Shown in pieces: positions 1 through 5,535 of a DNA stretch of 6,103 nucleotides. The stretch is taken from contig DOMY01000283.1 of assembly GCA_003509785.1 (NCBI GenBank), forward strand, positions 1,388 to 7,490. The letters run 5' to 3'. Under the pieces are notes generated by a model, which worked only from the letters and a program-made list of their open reading frames with translations, did not search any database and was not told the origin of the DNA. Within the stretch, counting starts at the first letter, position 1. Every line of letters begins with the position of its first letter. The translations under genes were made by a program, and so were the position numbers. This DNA comes from Gemmobacter sp. (GTDB lineage Bacteria; Pseudomonadota; Alphaproteobacteria; Rhodobacterales; Rhodobacteraceae).

Positions 1-1679
1 AGGAGCTGACGGGGGGCCGCTGGCTGCGGGTGATCGACCAGGAAACCCCGGATGGTGGCCGCGTCGGCCTGCGGGTGGATATCACGCGGGCGCGGGAACA
101 GCAGGCGGCGCTGGAAGCCGCCCGCGAAACGGCCGAGGCGGCGGTGCGCGCGAAATCAGCTTTCCTCGCGAATATGAGCCACGAAATCCGCACCCCGATG
201 AATGGCGTGGTGGGGATGGCCGAACTGCTGTGCGACACGCCGCTGACCGAGGAACAGCGGCTGTTTGCCGATACCATCCGGTCATCGGGCGAGGCGTTGC
301 TGGTCATCATCAATGACATTCTGGATTATTCGAAGATCGAGGCCGAAAGGTTGACCCTGAACCCTGAACCCTTTGATCTGGAACGGGTGATCCATGAGGT
401 GGCGATGCTGCTGCAACCGCAGGCCCGGGCCAAGGGCGTGGATCTGATGATTGATTTCGACATGTTCCTGCCCACCCGCTATGTCGGCGATCCGGGGCGG
501 CTGCGGCAGGTGCTGACCAATCTGGTGGGCAATGCGGTGAAATTCACGGCCCTCGGGCATGTGCTGATCCGCGTGGTGGGGATTGCCGCCGAACCGGGGG
601 CGCAGCAGCTGCATGTGACGGTGGAAGATACCGGCATCGGCATTGCCGCCGAAAATCTGGATCTGATCTTTGGCGAGTTCAATCAGGTGGATAATGCGGC
701 GAACCGCCGGTTCGAGGGCACGGGGCTGGGGCTGGCCATTACCCGGCGGCTGGTGGAACGGATGGGCGGCGCCGTCTGGGTGGACAGCGAGCCGGGCCGC
801 GGGTCGTGCTTTGGCTTTCGCCTGTCGCTGCCGGTGGCGGAAGATGCCGGGGGGCATCCGGCCACGGTGACGCTGAAACGCGGGCTGGTGGTGGATGATC
901 AATATATCAACCGCACTATTCTGGACCGGCAGCTGCAGACCTGCGGGATGCAGGCTGTGCTGTGCCGGTCCGGCGCAGAGGCGCTGGCGCTGTTGCAGGG
1001 CGATGCGGATTTTGACGTGATTCTGGTGGATCATGACATGCCGGAGATGGACGGGCTGGCCTTTGTGCAGGCGCTGCGCGGGGCGGGGGTGGTGGCGCCG
1101 GTTCTGCTGATGTCGTCCAGCCCGGTCACGGCGCGGGAACTGCCGGGGGCCGATGCAGTGCAGGCCCTGTTGCAGACACCGCTGCTGCGCGCCGATCTGT
1201 ACCGGCGGTTGCAGGATCTGGCGCCGGGCACAGCAACCCTGCCCGCCCCCGCCCGGCGCCTGCGGGTGCTGGCGGCAGAGGACAACCGGACCAATCAGCT
1301 GGTGTTCCGCAAGATGGTGCGCGATCTGGATCTGGATCTGGTTTTTGCGGGCAACGGGCGCGAGGCGGTGGCGCTGTTTTCCAGCTTTGCCCCCGATCTG
1401 ATCTTCATGGATATTTCCATGCCCGAAATGGACGGGCGTGCGGCGACCCAGGCCATCCGCGCGCTGGAGGCGGGAGCGGGGCATCCGGGCGGCGGCCATG
1501 TGCCGATCATAGCGCTGACCGCCCATACGATCGAAGACGACGGGGCCGAGCTTCTGGCCATCGGGATGGACCGCTATCTGACGAAACCGCTGCGCAAATC
1601 GGCGATCTGCGAGGTGCTGGAGACCTATGCGCCGGGCAGGTTGCTCGGCACATCACAGGTGCAGGGCAATGCCGCGTGA
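1..1679 (+). CDS. Hybrid sensor histidine kinase with two receiver domains (5' partial)
   Basis: This is the C-terminal part of a hybrid two-component kinase, which autophosphorylates on His and passes phosphate to Asp in attached receivers. The frame is open from position 3, and the residues before the GTG at 30 (GGRWLRVIDQ, then GRVGLRVDIT) look like the end of a PAS/PAC domain, so GTG30 is not the start. Numbering from that codon: a HisKA domain at about 42-108 has the H-box SHEIRTPMNG with phospho-acceptor His51. HATPase_c spans about 152-270, with N-box N164/N168, G1 box DTGIG from 200 and G2 box GTGLGL from 230. REC1 (about 284-396) has acidic pair D289/D290 and D334 but Thr383-Pro384 where Lys-Pro is expected. 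REC2 (about 411-535) is complete: E417/D418, D461, T497, K519-P520. No transmembrane segment or Hpt domain is visible, so a separate Hpt protein or response regulator may take the phosphate. Signal and target are unknown. Confidence 0.95.
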   Translation, partial: ELTGGRWLRVIDQETPDGGRVGLRVDITRAREQQAALEAARETAEAAVRAKSAFLANMSHEIRTPMNGVVGMAELLCDTPLTEEQRLFADTIRSSGEALLVIINDILDYSKIEAERLTLNPEPFDLERVIHEVAMLLQPQARAKGVDLMIDFDMFLPTRYVGDPGRLRQVLTNLVGNAVKFTALGHVLIRVVGIAAEPGAQQLHVTVEDTGIGIAAENLDLIFGEFNQVDNAANRRFEGTGLGLAITRRLVERMGGAVWVDSEPGRGSCFGFRLSLPVAEDAGGHPATVTLKRGLVVDDQYINRTILDRQLQTCGMQAVLCRSGAEALALLQGDADFDVILVDHDMPEMDGLAFVQALRGAGVVAPVLLMSSSPVTARELPGADAVQALLQTPLLRADLYRRLQDLAPGTATLPAPARRLRVLAAEDNRTNQLVFRKMVRDLDLDLVFAGNGREAVALFSSFAPDLIFMDISMPEMDGRAATQAIRALEAGAGHPGGGHVPIIALTAHTIEDDGAELLAIGMDRYLTKPLRKSAICEVLETYAPGRLLGTSQVQGNAA

Positions 1680-1683
1680 CAGA

Positions 1684-2442
1684 TCACAGGCTGCGGCGGA
1701 ACAGCCAGCGGTCGCCCTGCGCCTCGCTGAAGCGGTAGCCGCCGATATCAAAATCGCGGATCGCCTGCGGATCGGTCAGCCGGTGATCGGCGATAAAGCG
1801 GGCCATGGCGCCGCGGGCCTTCTTGGCCCAGAAGCTGATCACCTTTTCGGTGCCGTCCTTTTCATCCAGAAACACCGGGGTGATGACCCGCAGCTTCAGC
1901 GCCGCCAGATCCACCGCGCCGAAATATTCACTAGAGGCACAGTTCACCAGCACTTCGGCCCCGGTCTCTGCCCCCGCCGCGTTCAGCGCCTGCGCGATGC
2001 GGTCGCCCCAGAAGGCGTAAAGATCGCCGCCGCGCGGATTGGCGAGGCGCGAGCCCATTTCCAGCCGGTAGGGCTCGATCACATCGGTGGGGCGCAACAG
2101 GCCGTAAAGGCCGGACAGGATGCGCAGATGGCGCGCGGCCCAGAGCCAGGCGTCGGCCTCCATGGTTTTTGCCTCCAGCCCGGAATAGGTATCGCCCGCA
2201 AACAGCAGACCCGCCGGTGCGGCGGGCTGGGTGCCGAAGGCGGCGAAGCGATCGGCGTTCAGCTGCGCCAGCGCGGGCGAGATATCCATCAGCTTGCGCA
2301 GATCGGCGGCCGTCAGCCCGCGCGCGGTTTCCACAAGCAGGCCGGTATCGGCGGGAAAGGCCGGGGCGGTGGGATGGATGCCTTCGGGCAGGGCGCGGGG
2401 CGCGGGTTCCAGCCGTTTGGCGGGGGAAATCACGGTCAGCAT
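1684..2442 (-). CDS. yaaA: Peroxide stress protein YaaA (DUF328/UPF0246 family)
   Basis: This cytoplasmic protein of 252 residues is close to the 258 of E. coli YaaA, which lowers free intracellular iron during hydrogen peroxide stress and so limits Fenton damage to DNA and proteins. Its biochemical activity is not settled. Family landmarks run the whole length: N-terminal ISPAK (residues 5-9), GDTYSGL (83-89), SGLYGLLRP then PYRLEMG (110-130), DLYAFWGD (140-147), the ASSEYF segment (169-174, where E. coli has ASDEYF), PVFLDEK (189-195) and ISFWAKKARG (202-211). The ATG is fixed by a strong AAGGAG 6 bases upstream. It is the last gene of the leftward cluster, 49 bp after recQ, and its stop lies 4 bp from the stop of the convergent kinase gene. 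No OxyR-type site was recognised. The family assignment is firm; the role in this organism is transferred from E. coli. Confidence 0.95.
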   Translation of the reverse strand: MLTVISPAKRLEPAPRALPEGIHPTAPAFPADTGLLVETARGLTAADLRKLMDISPALAQLNADRFAAFGTQPAAPAGLLFAGDTYSGLEAKTMEADAWLWAARHLRILSGLYGLLRPTDVIEPYRLEMGSRLANPRGGDLYAFWGDRIAQALNAAGAETGAEVLVNCASSEYFGAVDLAALKLRVITPVFLDEKDGTEKVISFWAKKARGAMARFIADHRLTDPQAIRDFDIGGYRFSEAQGDRWLFRRSL

Positions 2443-2448
2443 GGCAGT

Positions 2449-2454
2449 CTCCTT
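2449..2454 (-). promoter_or_regulatory. Shine-Dalgarno of yaaA
   Basis: Read on the minus strand this is AAGGAG within GGGAAGGAGAC, with 6 bases between it and the ATG at 2442. It is a near-ideal ribosome binding site and supports the chosen yaaA start. It suggests yaaA is translated independently of recQ, unlike the recQ start in the same cluster. Confidence 0.85.
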
Positions 2455-2491
2455 CCCGGCCTAGCTATAGGTCCGGGCGGCGAAGGCAAGA

Positions 2492-4531
2492 TCAGTCGCC
2501 GCGACAGATTGCCAGAAAGGCTTCGCCAAATCGTTCCAGCTTGGCGGGGCCAAGATCGCCCGCGCGATCCAGATCGGACAGGGTGGTGGGCCGCGCCTCG
2601 GCGATCTTGCGCAGGGCGGATTGCGACAGCGACAGCGGCTTGCCGATGCCGTCTTCGCCCCGCATCAGCCGCAGCTGGGCTTCGGCCAGCCGATCAAAAA
2701 CCTCGCCCGCCGGGCGGCCAGCAAGGCGCATCCGCTGCGGATGCAGGCTTTCGGCCGCGCCGGTGATGACGGCAAGGAAGGCCGCGCCATAGCTTTCCAG
2801 CTTCTTGGCCCCCACGCCCGACACCTGCGCCATCTGATCCAGCGAAGCCGGGCGGCGTTCGGCCATTTCGATCAGCGTGCGGTCGGGGAAGATCACATAG
2901 GCGGGCACGCGCGCGGCTTCGGCCAGGGCGCGGCGCTTGGCTTTCAGGGCGGACAGCAGCGGCGCATCCTCTTCCGCCACCAGCGCCTTGACCACCGGGC
3001 GCCCGGCGGTCTGGATCGTGTCGCGCCGGAGCGTGATGCTTTCCTCGCCCCGCAGGATCGGGCGGGCGGCATCCGTCATGCGCAGGGCGCCGAAACGATC
3101 AGGATCAGGGCGGAACAGATCGCGGCCCATCATCTGGCGGAAGACCGCGCCCCAGCCGGTTTTCGACAGGTCACGCCCGACGCCGAAGGTGGGAAGCTGG
3201 TCATGGCCCTTTTCGCGCACCTTGGCGGTGGCATTTCCGGTGAGGATATCAATCAGATGCCCCGCCCCGAACCATTCGCCGGTGCGCAAGGCGGCAGACA
3301 GTGCCTTGCGCACGGCATCGGTGGCATCGAAGAGCTGCGCCGGGCGGTCGCAGAGATCGCAGTTGCCGCAGGGTTCCGACGCCTCGCCGAAATAGCCCAG
3401 CAGCACCTGACGGCGGCAGGCCACAGCCTCGGCCAGACCCAGCAGCGCGTTCAGCCGGGCGTGATCGGCCTGTTTGCGTTCCACCGGCGCGGCGCCTTCG
3501 TCGATCTGGCTGCGACGCAGGCGGATATCGTCGGGGCCATAGAGCGTGAGTGTTTCGGCAGGCGCGCCATCGCGGCCGGCGCGGCCGATTTCCTGGTAAT
3601 AGGCCTCGATGCTTTTTGACAGATCGGCATGGGCGACCCAGCGGATGTCGGGCTTGTCGATCCCCATGCCGAAGGCGATGGTGGCACAGACGATCAGCCC
3701 GTCTTCCTGTTGAAACCGCACCTCGACATCGCGGCGATCCCCGGCCTCCATCCCGCCGTGGTAGTGGCAGGCGGAATGGCCCGCATCGCGCAGGGCCTGG
3801 GCCAGCACCTCGGTTTTAGAGCGGGTGCCGCAATAGACGATACCGGACTGGCCTTTGCGGGCGCCTGCAAAATCCAGGATCTGGCGGCGCGGGTTGTCCT
3901 TGACGGCAAAGGCGAGGTGGATGTTCGGCCGGTCGAAGCCGCGCAGGAAGGTGGCAGGCTCCACCCCCTCGAACAGGCGGGTGACGATTTCGGCGCGGGT
4001 TTCTTCATCCGCCGTGGCGGTAAAGGCGGCCAGCGGCACGCCCAGGGCGCGTTTCAGCTCACCGATGCGAAGGTAATCGGGGCGGAAATCATGGCCCCAC
4101 TGGCTGATGCAATGCGCCTCGTCCACGGCGATGAGATTGGTGTTGATCCGCCGCAGCAGGGCGGTGGTATTGCCCGAGGCCAGCCGTTCCGGCGCCATAT
4201 ACAGCAGTTTCAGGCGGCCTTCGTCCAGCGCCTGAAACACCGCCTCGGTTTCTTCATCGGTATTGCCGGAGGTCAGCGCCCCGGCCTCTACCCCCGCTTC
4301 GCGCAAGGACCGCACCTGATCGCGCATCAGGGCGATGAGCGGCGAGATCACCACCGTCACGCCATCGCGGCACAAGGCAGGCAGCTGGAAGCACAGGGAT
4401 TTGCCACCGCCCGTGGGCATGATGGCCAACGTGTCGCGCCCGGCCAGCACGGCCTCCACGATCTCTTCCTGGCCGGGGCGGAAAGCGCCATAGCCGAAGA
4501 CCGAGGCCAGAAGCGCGCGGGGATGCTGCAT
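2492..4531 (-). CDS. recQ: ATP-dependent DNA helicase RecQ, tandem HRDC
   Basis: RecQ is a 3'-5' superfamily 2 DNA helicase acting in recombinational repair and in resolving aberrant DNA structures. All core motifs are present: motif 0 FRPGQ with Gln21, Walker A MPTGGGKS (38-45, Lys44), DEAH (137-140), the aromatic-rich loop CISQWGHDFRPDY (141-153), TAT (171-173) and motif VI QEIGRAGRDG (313-322). The zinc-binding region has Cys372, Cys388, Cys391 and Cys394, followed by a winged-helix region (about 403-500). The C terminus carries a canonical HRDC domain (about 525-589) and a second HRDC-like copy (about 608-676). This explains the length of 679 residues against about 609 in single-HRDC E. 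coli RecQ. The ATG starts 3 bp after the yggT stop and no Shine-Dalgarno is visible (upstream bases TGCCGATGTTCTACTGACCG), which points to translational coupling. The start matches the family, whose FGY-FRPGQ motif begins near residue 12. Identification is certain; the HRDC2 boundaries are approximate. Confidence 0.98.
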   Translation of the reverse strand: MQHPRALLASVFGYGAFRPGQEEIVEAVLAGRDTLAIMPTGGGKSLCFQLPALCRDGVTVVISPLIALMRDQVRSLREAGVEAGALTSGNTDEETEAVFQALDEGRLKLLYMAPERLASGNTTALLRRINTNLIAVDEAHCISQWGHDFRPDYLRIGELKRALGVPLAAFTATADEETRAEIVTRLFEGVEPATFLRGFDRPNIHLAFAVKDNPRRQILDFAGARKGQSGIVYCGTRSKTEVLAQALRDAGHSACHYHGGMEAGDRRDVEVRFQQEDGLIVCATIAFGMGIDKPDIRWVAHADLSKSIEAYYQEIGRAGRDGAPAETLTLYGPDDIRLRRSQIDEGAAPVERKQADHARLNALLGLAEAVACRRQVLLGYFGEASEPCGNCDLCDRPAQLFDATDAVRKALSAALRTGEWFGAGHLIDILTGNATAKVREKGHDQLPTFGVGRDLSKTGWGAVFRQMMGRDLFRPDPDRFGALRMTDAARPILRGEESITLRRDTIQTAGRPVVKALVAEEDAPLLSALKAKRRALAEAARVPAYVIFPDRTLIEMAERRPASLDQMAQVSGVGAKKLESYGAAFLAVITGAAESLHPQRMRLAGRPAGEVFDRLAEAQLRLMRGEDGIGKPLSLSQSALRKIAEARPTTLSDLDRAGDLGPAKLERFGEAFLAICRGD

Positions 4532-4534
4532 CGG

Positions 4535-4822
4535 TCAGTAGAACATCGGCATGTTGTTCACGATCAGGATGCGCAGGGCATAGATCGCCAGCAGGGCCAC
4601 CAGCGGCGCCAGATCAATGCCACCCAGATTGGGCAGGACAGAGCGCAGGCGGCCGTAGACCGGCTCCAGCAGGCGGTTGATGCCATCCCAGATCTGGGCC
4701 ACCAGCGGCTGGCGCAGGTTCAGCACCTGAAAGTTGATGAGCCAGCTGAGGATGATATGGGCGATGATGATGAACTGCGCGACGCTGAGCAGCATCAGCA
4801 GGATTTGCAGGATCGAGATCAT
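4535..4822 (-). CDS. YggT family small integral membrane protein
   Basis: This 95-residue inner-membrane protein has two strongly hydrophobic segments (about residues 4-31 and 72-90). The loop between them carries the YggT-family pattern: an SWLI motif ending the first segment, then EPVYGRLRSVLPNLGGIDLAP (residues 53-73). It corresponds to one YGGT repeat, as in many alphaproteobacterial and plastid (YlmG-like) members, whereas E. coli YggT has two. The molecular function of the family is not well established; links to osmotic tolerance, division or membrane-complex assembly have been proposed for various members. It is the first gene of the leftward cluster and ends 3 bp before recQ in the same reading frame. 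The ATG is supported by GAGGG 4 bases upstream. The basic residues R38, R50, R58 and R60 fall in the central loop, which by the positive-inside rule would place the loop in the cytoplasm; this topology is a prediction. Confidence 0.9.
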   Translation of the reverse strand: MISILQILLMLLSVAQFIIIAHIILSWLINFQVLNLRQPLVAQIWDGINRLLEPVYGRLRSVLPNLGGIDLAPLVALLAIYALRILIVNNMPMFY

Positions 4823-4826
4823 GGAG

Positions 4827-4831
4827 CCCTC
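4827..4831 (-). promoter_or_regulatory. Shine-Dalgarno of the yggT-like gene
   Basis: On the minus strand this reads GAGGG, 4 bases before the ATG at 4822. The spacing is a little short but usable. It supports the start of the first gene in the leftward cluster. The nearby ATG formed by ATGAGG is in another frame and closes after four codons. Confidence 0.6.
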
Positions 4832-4932
4832 ATTTTCGGTTATGTTTCAGGTAGCGCGACGGCCCCAAAAGCACAACCGTTTCCGCAGCGTTTTGCTTGA
4901 CGGCCCGGGCAGGCAACGGCAGCGAAGGGGCC

Positions 4933-4937
4933 GGAGG
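4933..4937 (+). promoter_or_regulatory. Shine-Dalgarno deciding the thioesterase-like start
   Basis: GGAGG sits 7 bases before ATG at 4945. The same frame is open upstream to a TTG at 4897, which would add 16 residues rich in Gly and Ala with no family similarity and no clear ribosome binding site. The ATG at 4945 is therefore the better start. Confidence 0.85.
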
Positions 4938-4944
4938 TGCCGCC

Positions 4945-5475
4945 ATGTATCCTTATGCCCGGCTGATGAAAGAAATCCTGAATGCCCGCCGCGCCCCGCA
5001 GCTGGGGCTGTTCGATACGCATGTGAGCCAGCACATCTGCTGGCCCTGGGATATCGACCCCTGGATGGAGCTGAACAACGGCCGCACCCTGACGCTGTAT
5101 GATCTGGGCCGGGTGCCGCTGGGGATCCGCACCGGGCTTGCGGCCACGGTGCAGCGGATGGGCTGGGGCATGGCGATTGCCGGGAATTCGACGCGCTATC
5201 GCAAGCGGGTCACGGCCTTTCAGCGGTTCGAGATGCGGTCGCGCTGCATCGGCTGGGATGCGCGGTTCATCTATATCGACCAGACGATGTGGCGGGATGG
5301 CGACTGCAGCAGCCAGATGCTGGCGCGGTCTGCCGTCACCTCGCGCCAGGGGATCGTGCCGCCGGACCGGGTGATGGCGGCGATGGGGCAGAATGTGGAA
5401 AGCCCGGCGCTGCCCGATTGGGTGCAGGGCTGGATCGACGCCGATGCCGGGCGGATCTGGCCGCCCGCACGGTAA
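4945..5475 (+). CDS. Hotdog-fold acyl-CoA thioesterase-like protein (4HBT/THEM6-like)
   Basis: The product has 176 residues, a usual size for a single hotdog domain. The region PWDIDPWMELNNGRTLTLYD (residues 34-53) matches the N-terminal signature of the 4HBT_2/THEM6-like group, in which D-x-D-x-x-x-H-x-N-N-x-R precedes the central helix; here Glu42 takes the place of the usual His. Further strands (NSTRYRKRVTAFQRFEMRSR, 81-100; WDARFIYIDQTMWRDGD, 104-120) look like the usual beta-sheet of the fold, with a possible F-I-x-Q-T-M-W ligand-facing strand. Such proteins usually hydrolyse acyl-CoA thioesters in the cytoplasm, but no substrate can be named. No signal peptide or membrane segment is visible. 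The gene diverges from the yggT-like gene and lies 60 bp upstream of a UMF1 transporter on the same strand, so the two may share a transcript. The superfamily call is good; catalytic activity is inferred. Confidence 0.82.
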   Translation: MYPYARLMKEILNARRAPQLGLFDTHVSQHICWPWDIDPWMELNNGRTLTLYDLGRVPLGIRTGLAATVQRMGWGMAIAGNSTRYRKRVTAFQRFEMRSRCIGWDARFIYIDQTMWRDGDCSSQMLARSAVTSRQGIVPPDRVMAAMGQNVESPALPDWVQGWIDADAGRIWPPAR

Positions 5476-5535
5476 AGCGGCGCTTGCACCTGCAGCATGT
5501 TTCGGGCTTCATCACCCGGAACAGGAGGGCTGCGC
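5476..5535 (+). other. Intergenic spacer between thioesterase-like and transporter genes
   Basis: This 60 bp spacer contains no intrinsic terminator: the only hairpin-like element is CGGG-8 nt-CCCG at about 5503-5518, with no following T-run. TTGCAC at 5484-5489 followed after 17 bp by CTTCAT is a poor promoter match. Co-transcription of the flanking genes is the simplest reading. Confidence 0.4.
5523..5528 (+). promoter_or_regulatory. Shine-Dalgarno of the UMF1-like transporter
   Basis: AGGAGG, complementary to the 16S rRNA tail, lies 7 bases before the ATG at 5536. It is the strongest ribosome binding site in the window and fixes the transporter start. Confidence 0.9.

Larger units (their letters stand above)
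1684..4822 (-). other. Probable yggT-recQ-yaaA transcription unit
   Basis: Three genes on the minus strand are separated by 3 bp and 49 bp with no terminator-like hairpin and T-run between them. The recQ start appears translationally coupled to the yggT stop, while yaaA has its own strong ribosome binding site. The 49 bp gap holds an A+T-rich patch (CTATAGCTAG on the minus strand) but no well-spaced promoter pair. The unit ends 4 bp from the convergent kinase gene without a visible intrinsic terminator. Confidence 0.7.
4823..4944. promoter_or_regulatory. Divergent intergenic region between yggT-like and thioesterase-like genes
   Basis: This 122 bp gap lies between two diverging genes, so it must hold the promoter of the leftward yggT-recQ-yaaA cluster and probably that of the rightward thioesterase-like gene. 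The part next to yggT (4831-4852) is noticeably richer in A+T than its surroundings. On the plus strand CTTGAC at 4896-4901 resembles an alphaproteobacterial -35 element, but no acceptable -10 follows at 16-18 bp. On the minus strand TTGGGG and CATAAC at 18 bp spacing are a weak candidate pair. CGTTT occurs twice, 11 bp apart (4878-4882 and 4889-4893). No operator of a known regulator was recognised. The promoter role follows from gene layout rather than from a motif. Confidence 0.45.

Noticed and set aside
30..32. GTG as the kinase start codon
   Set aside because: The frame is open to the window edge, and the residues before it complete a PAS/PAC ending, so the true start is further upstream.
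282..1526. Long open frame on the minus strand (414 codons) opposite the kinase
   Set aside because: It lies wholly antisense to well-conserved kinase and receiver domains. Its product is rich in His, Gln, Arg and Pro with no recognisable domain, as expected from high-GC codon bias in the real gene.
2464..2489. Possible internal promoter for yaaA (TTGCCT and TATAGC on the minus strand)
   Set aside because: The spacer is only 14 bp and each hexamer matches consensus at just 4 of 6 positions, too weak to annotate.
1627..2766. 379-codon plus-strand open frame across the end of the kinase, yaaA and the end of recQ
   Set aside because: It overlaps three confidently identified genes, has Arg/Gln/Gly/His-rich composition without family motifs, and is a compositional shadow.
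2621..3619. 332-codon plus-strand open frame antisense to recQ
   Set aside because: It is a shadow of the RecQ C-terminal half, with no motifs and a biased composition.
3629..4900. 423-codon plus-strand open frame antisense to recQ and the yggT-like gene
   Set aside because: It mirrors recQ and yggT codons, and its translation (many HQ, DQ and GG runs) matches no family. Length alone is not evidence in GC-rich DNA.
4897..4944. TTG start extending the thioesterase-like protein by 16 residues
   Set aside because: The extension is Gly/Ala-rich without family similarity, whereas the ATG at 4945 has GGAGG at ideal spacing.
5503..5518. CGGG...CCCG hairpin after the thioesterase-like gene as a terminator
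   Set aside because: The stem is only 4 bp with an 8 nt loop and no T-run follows.
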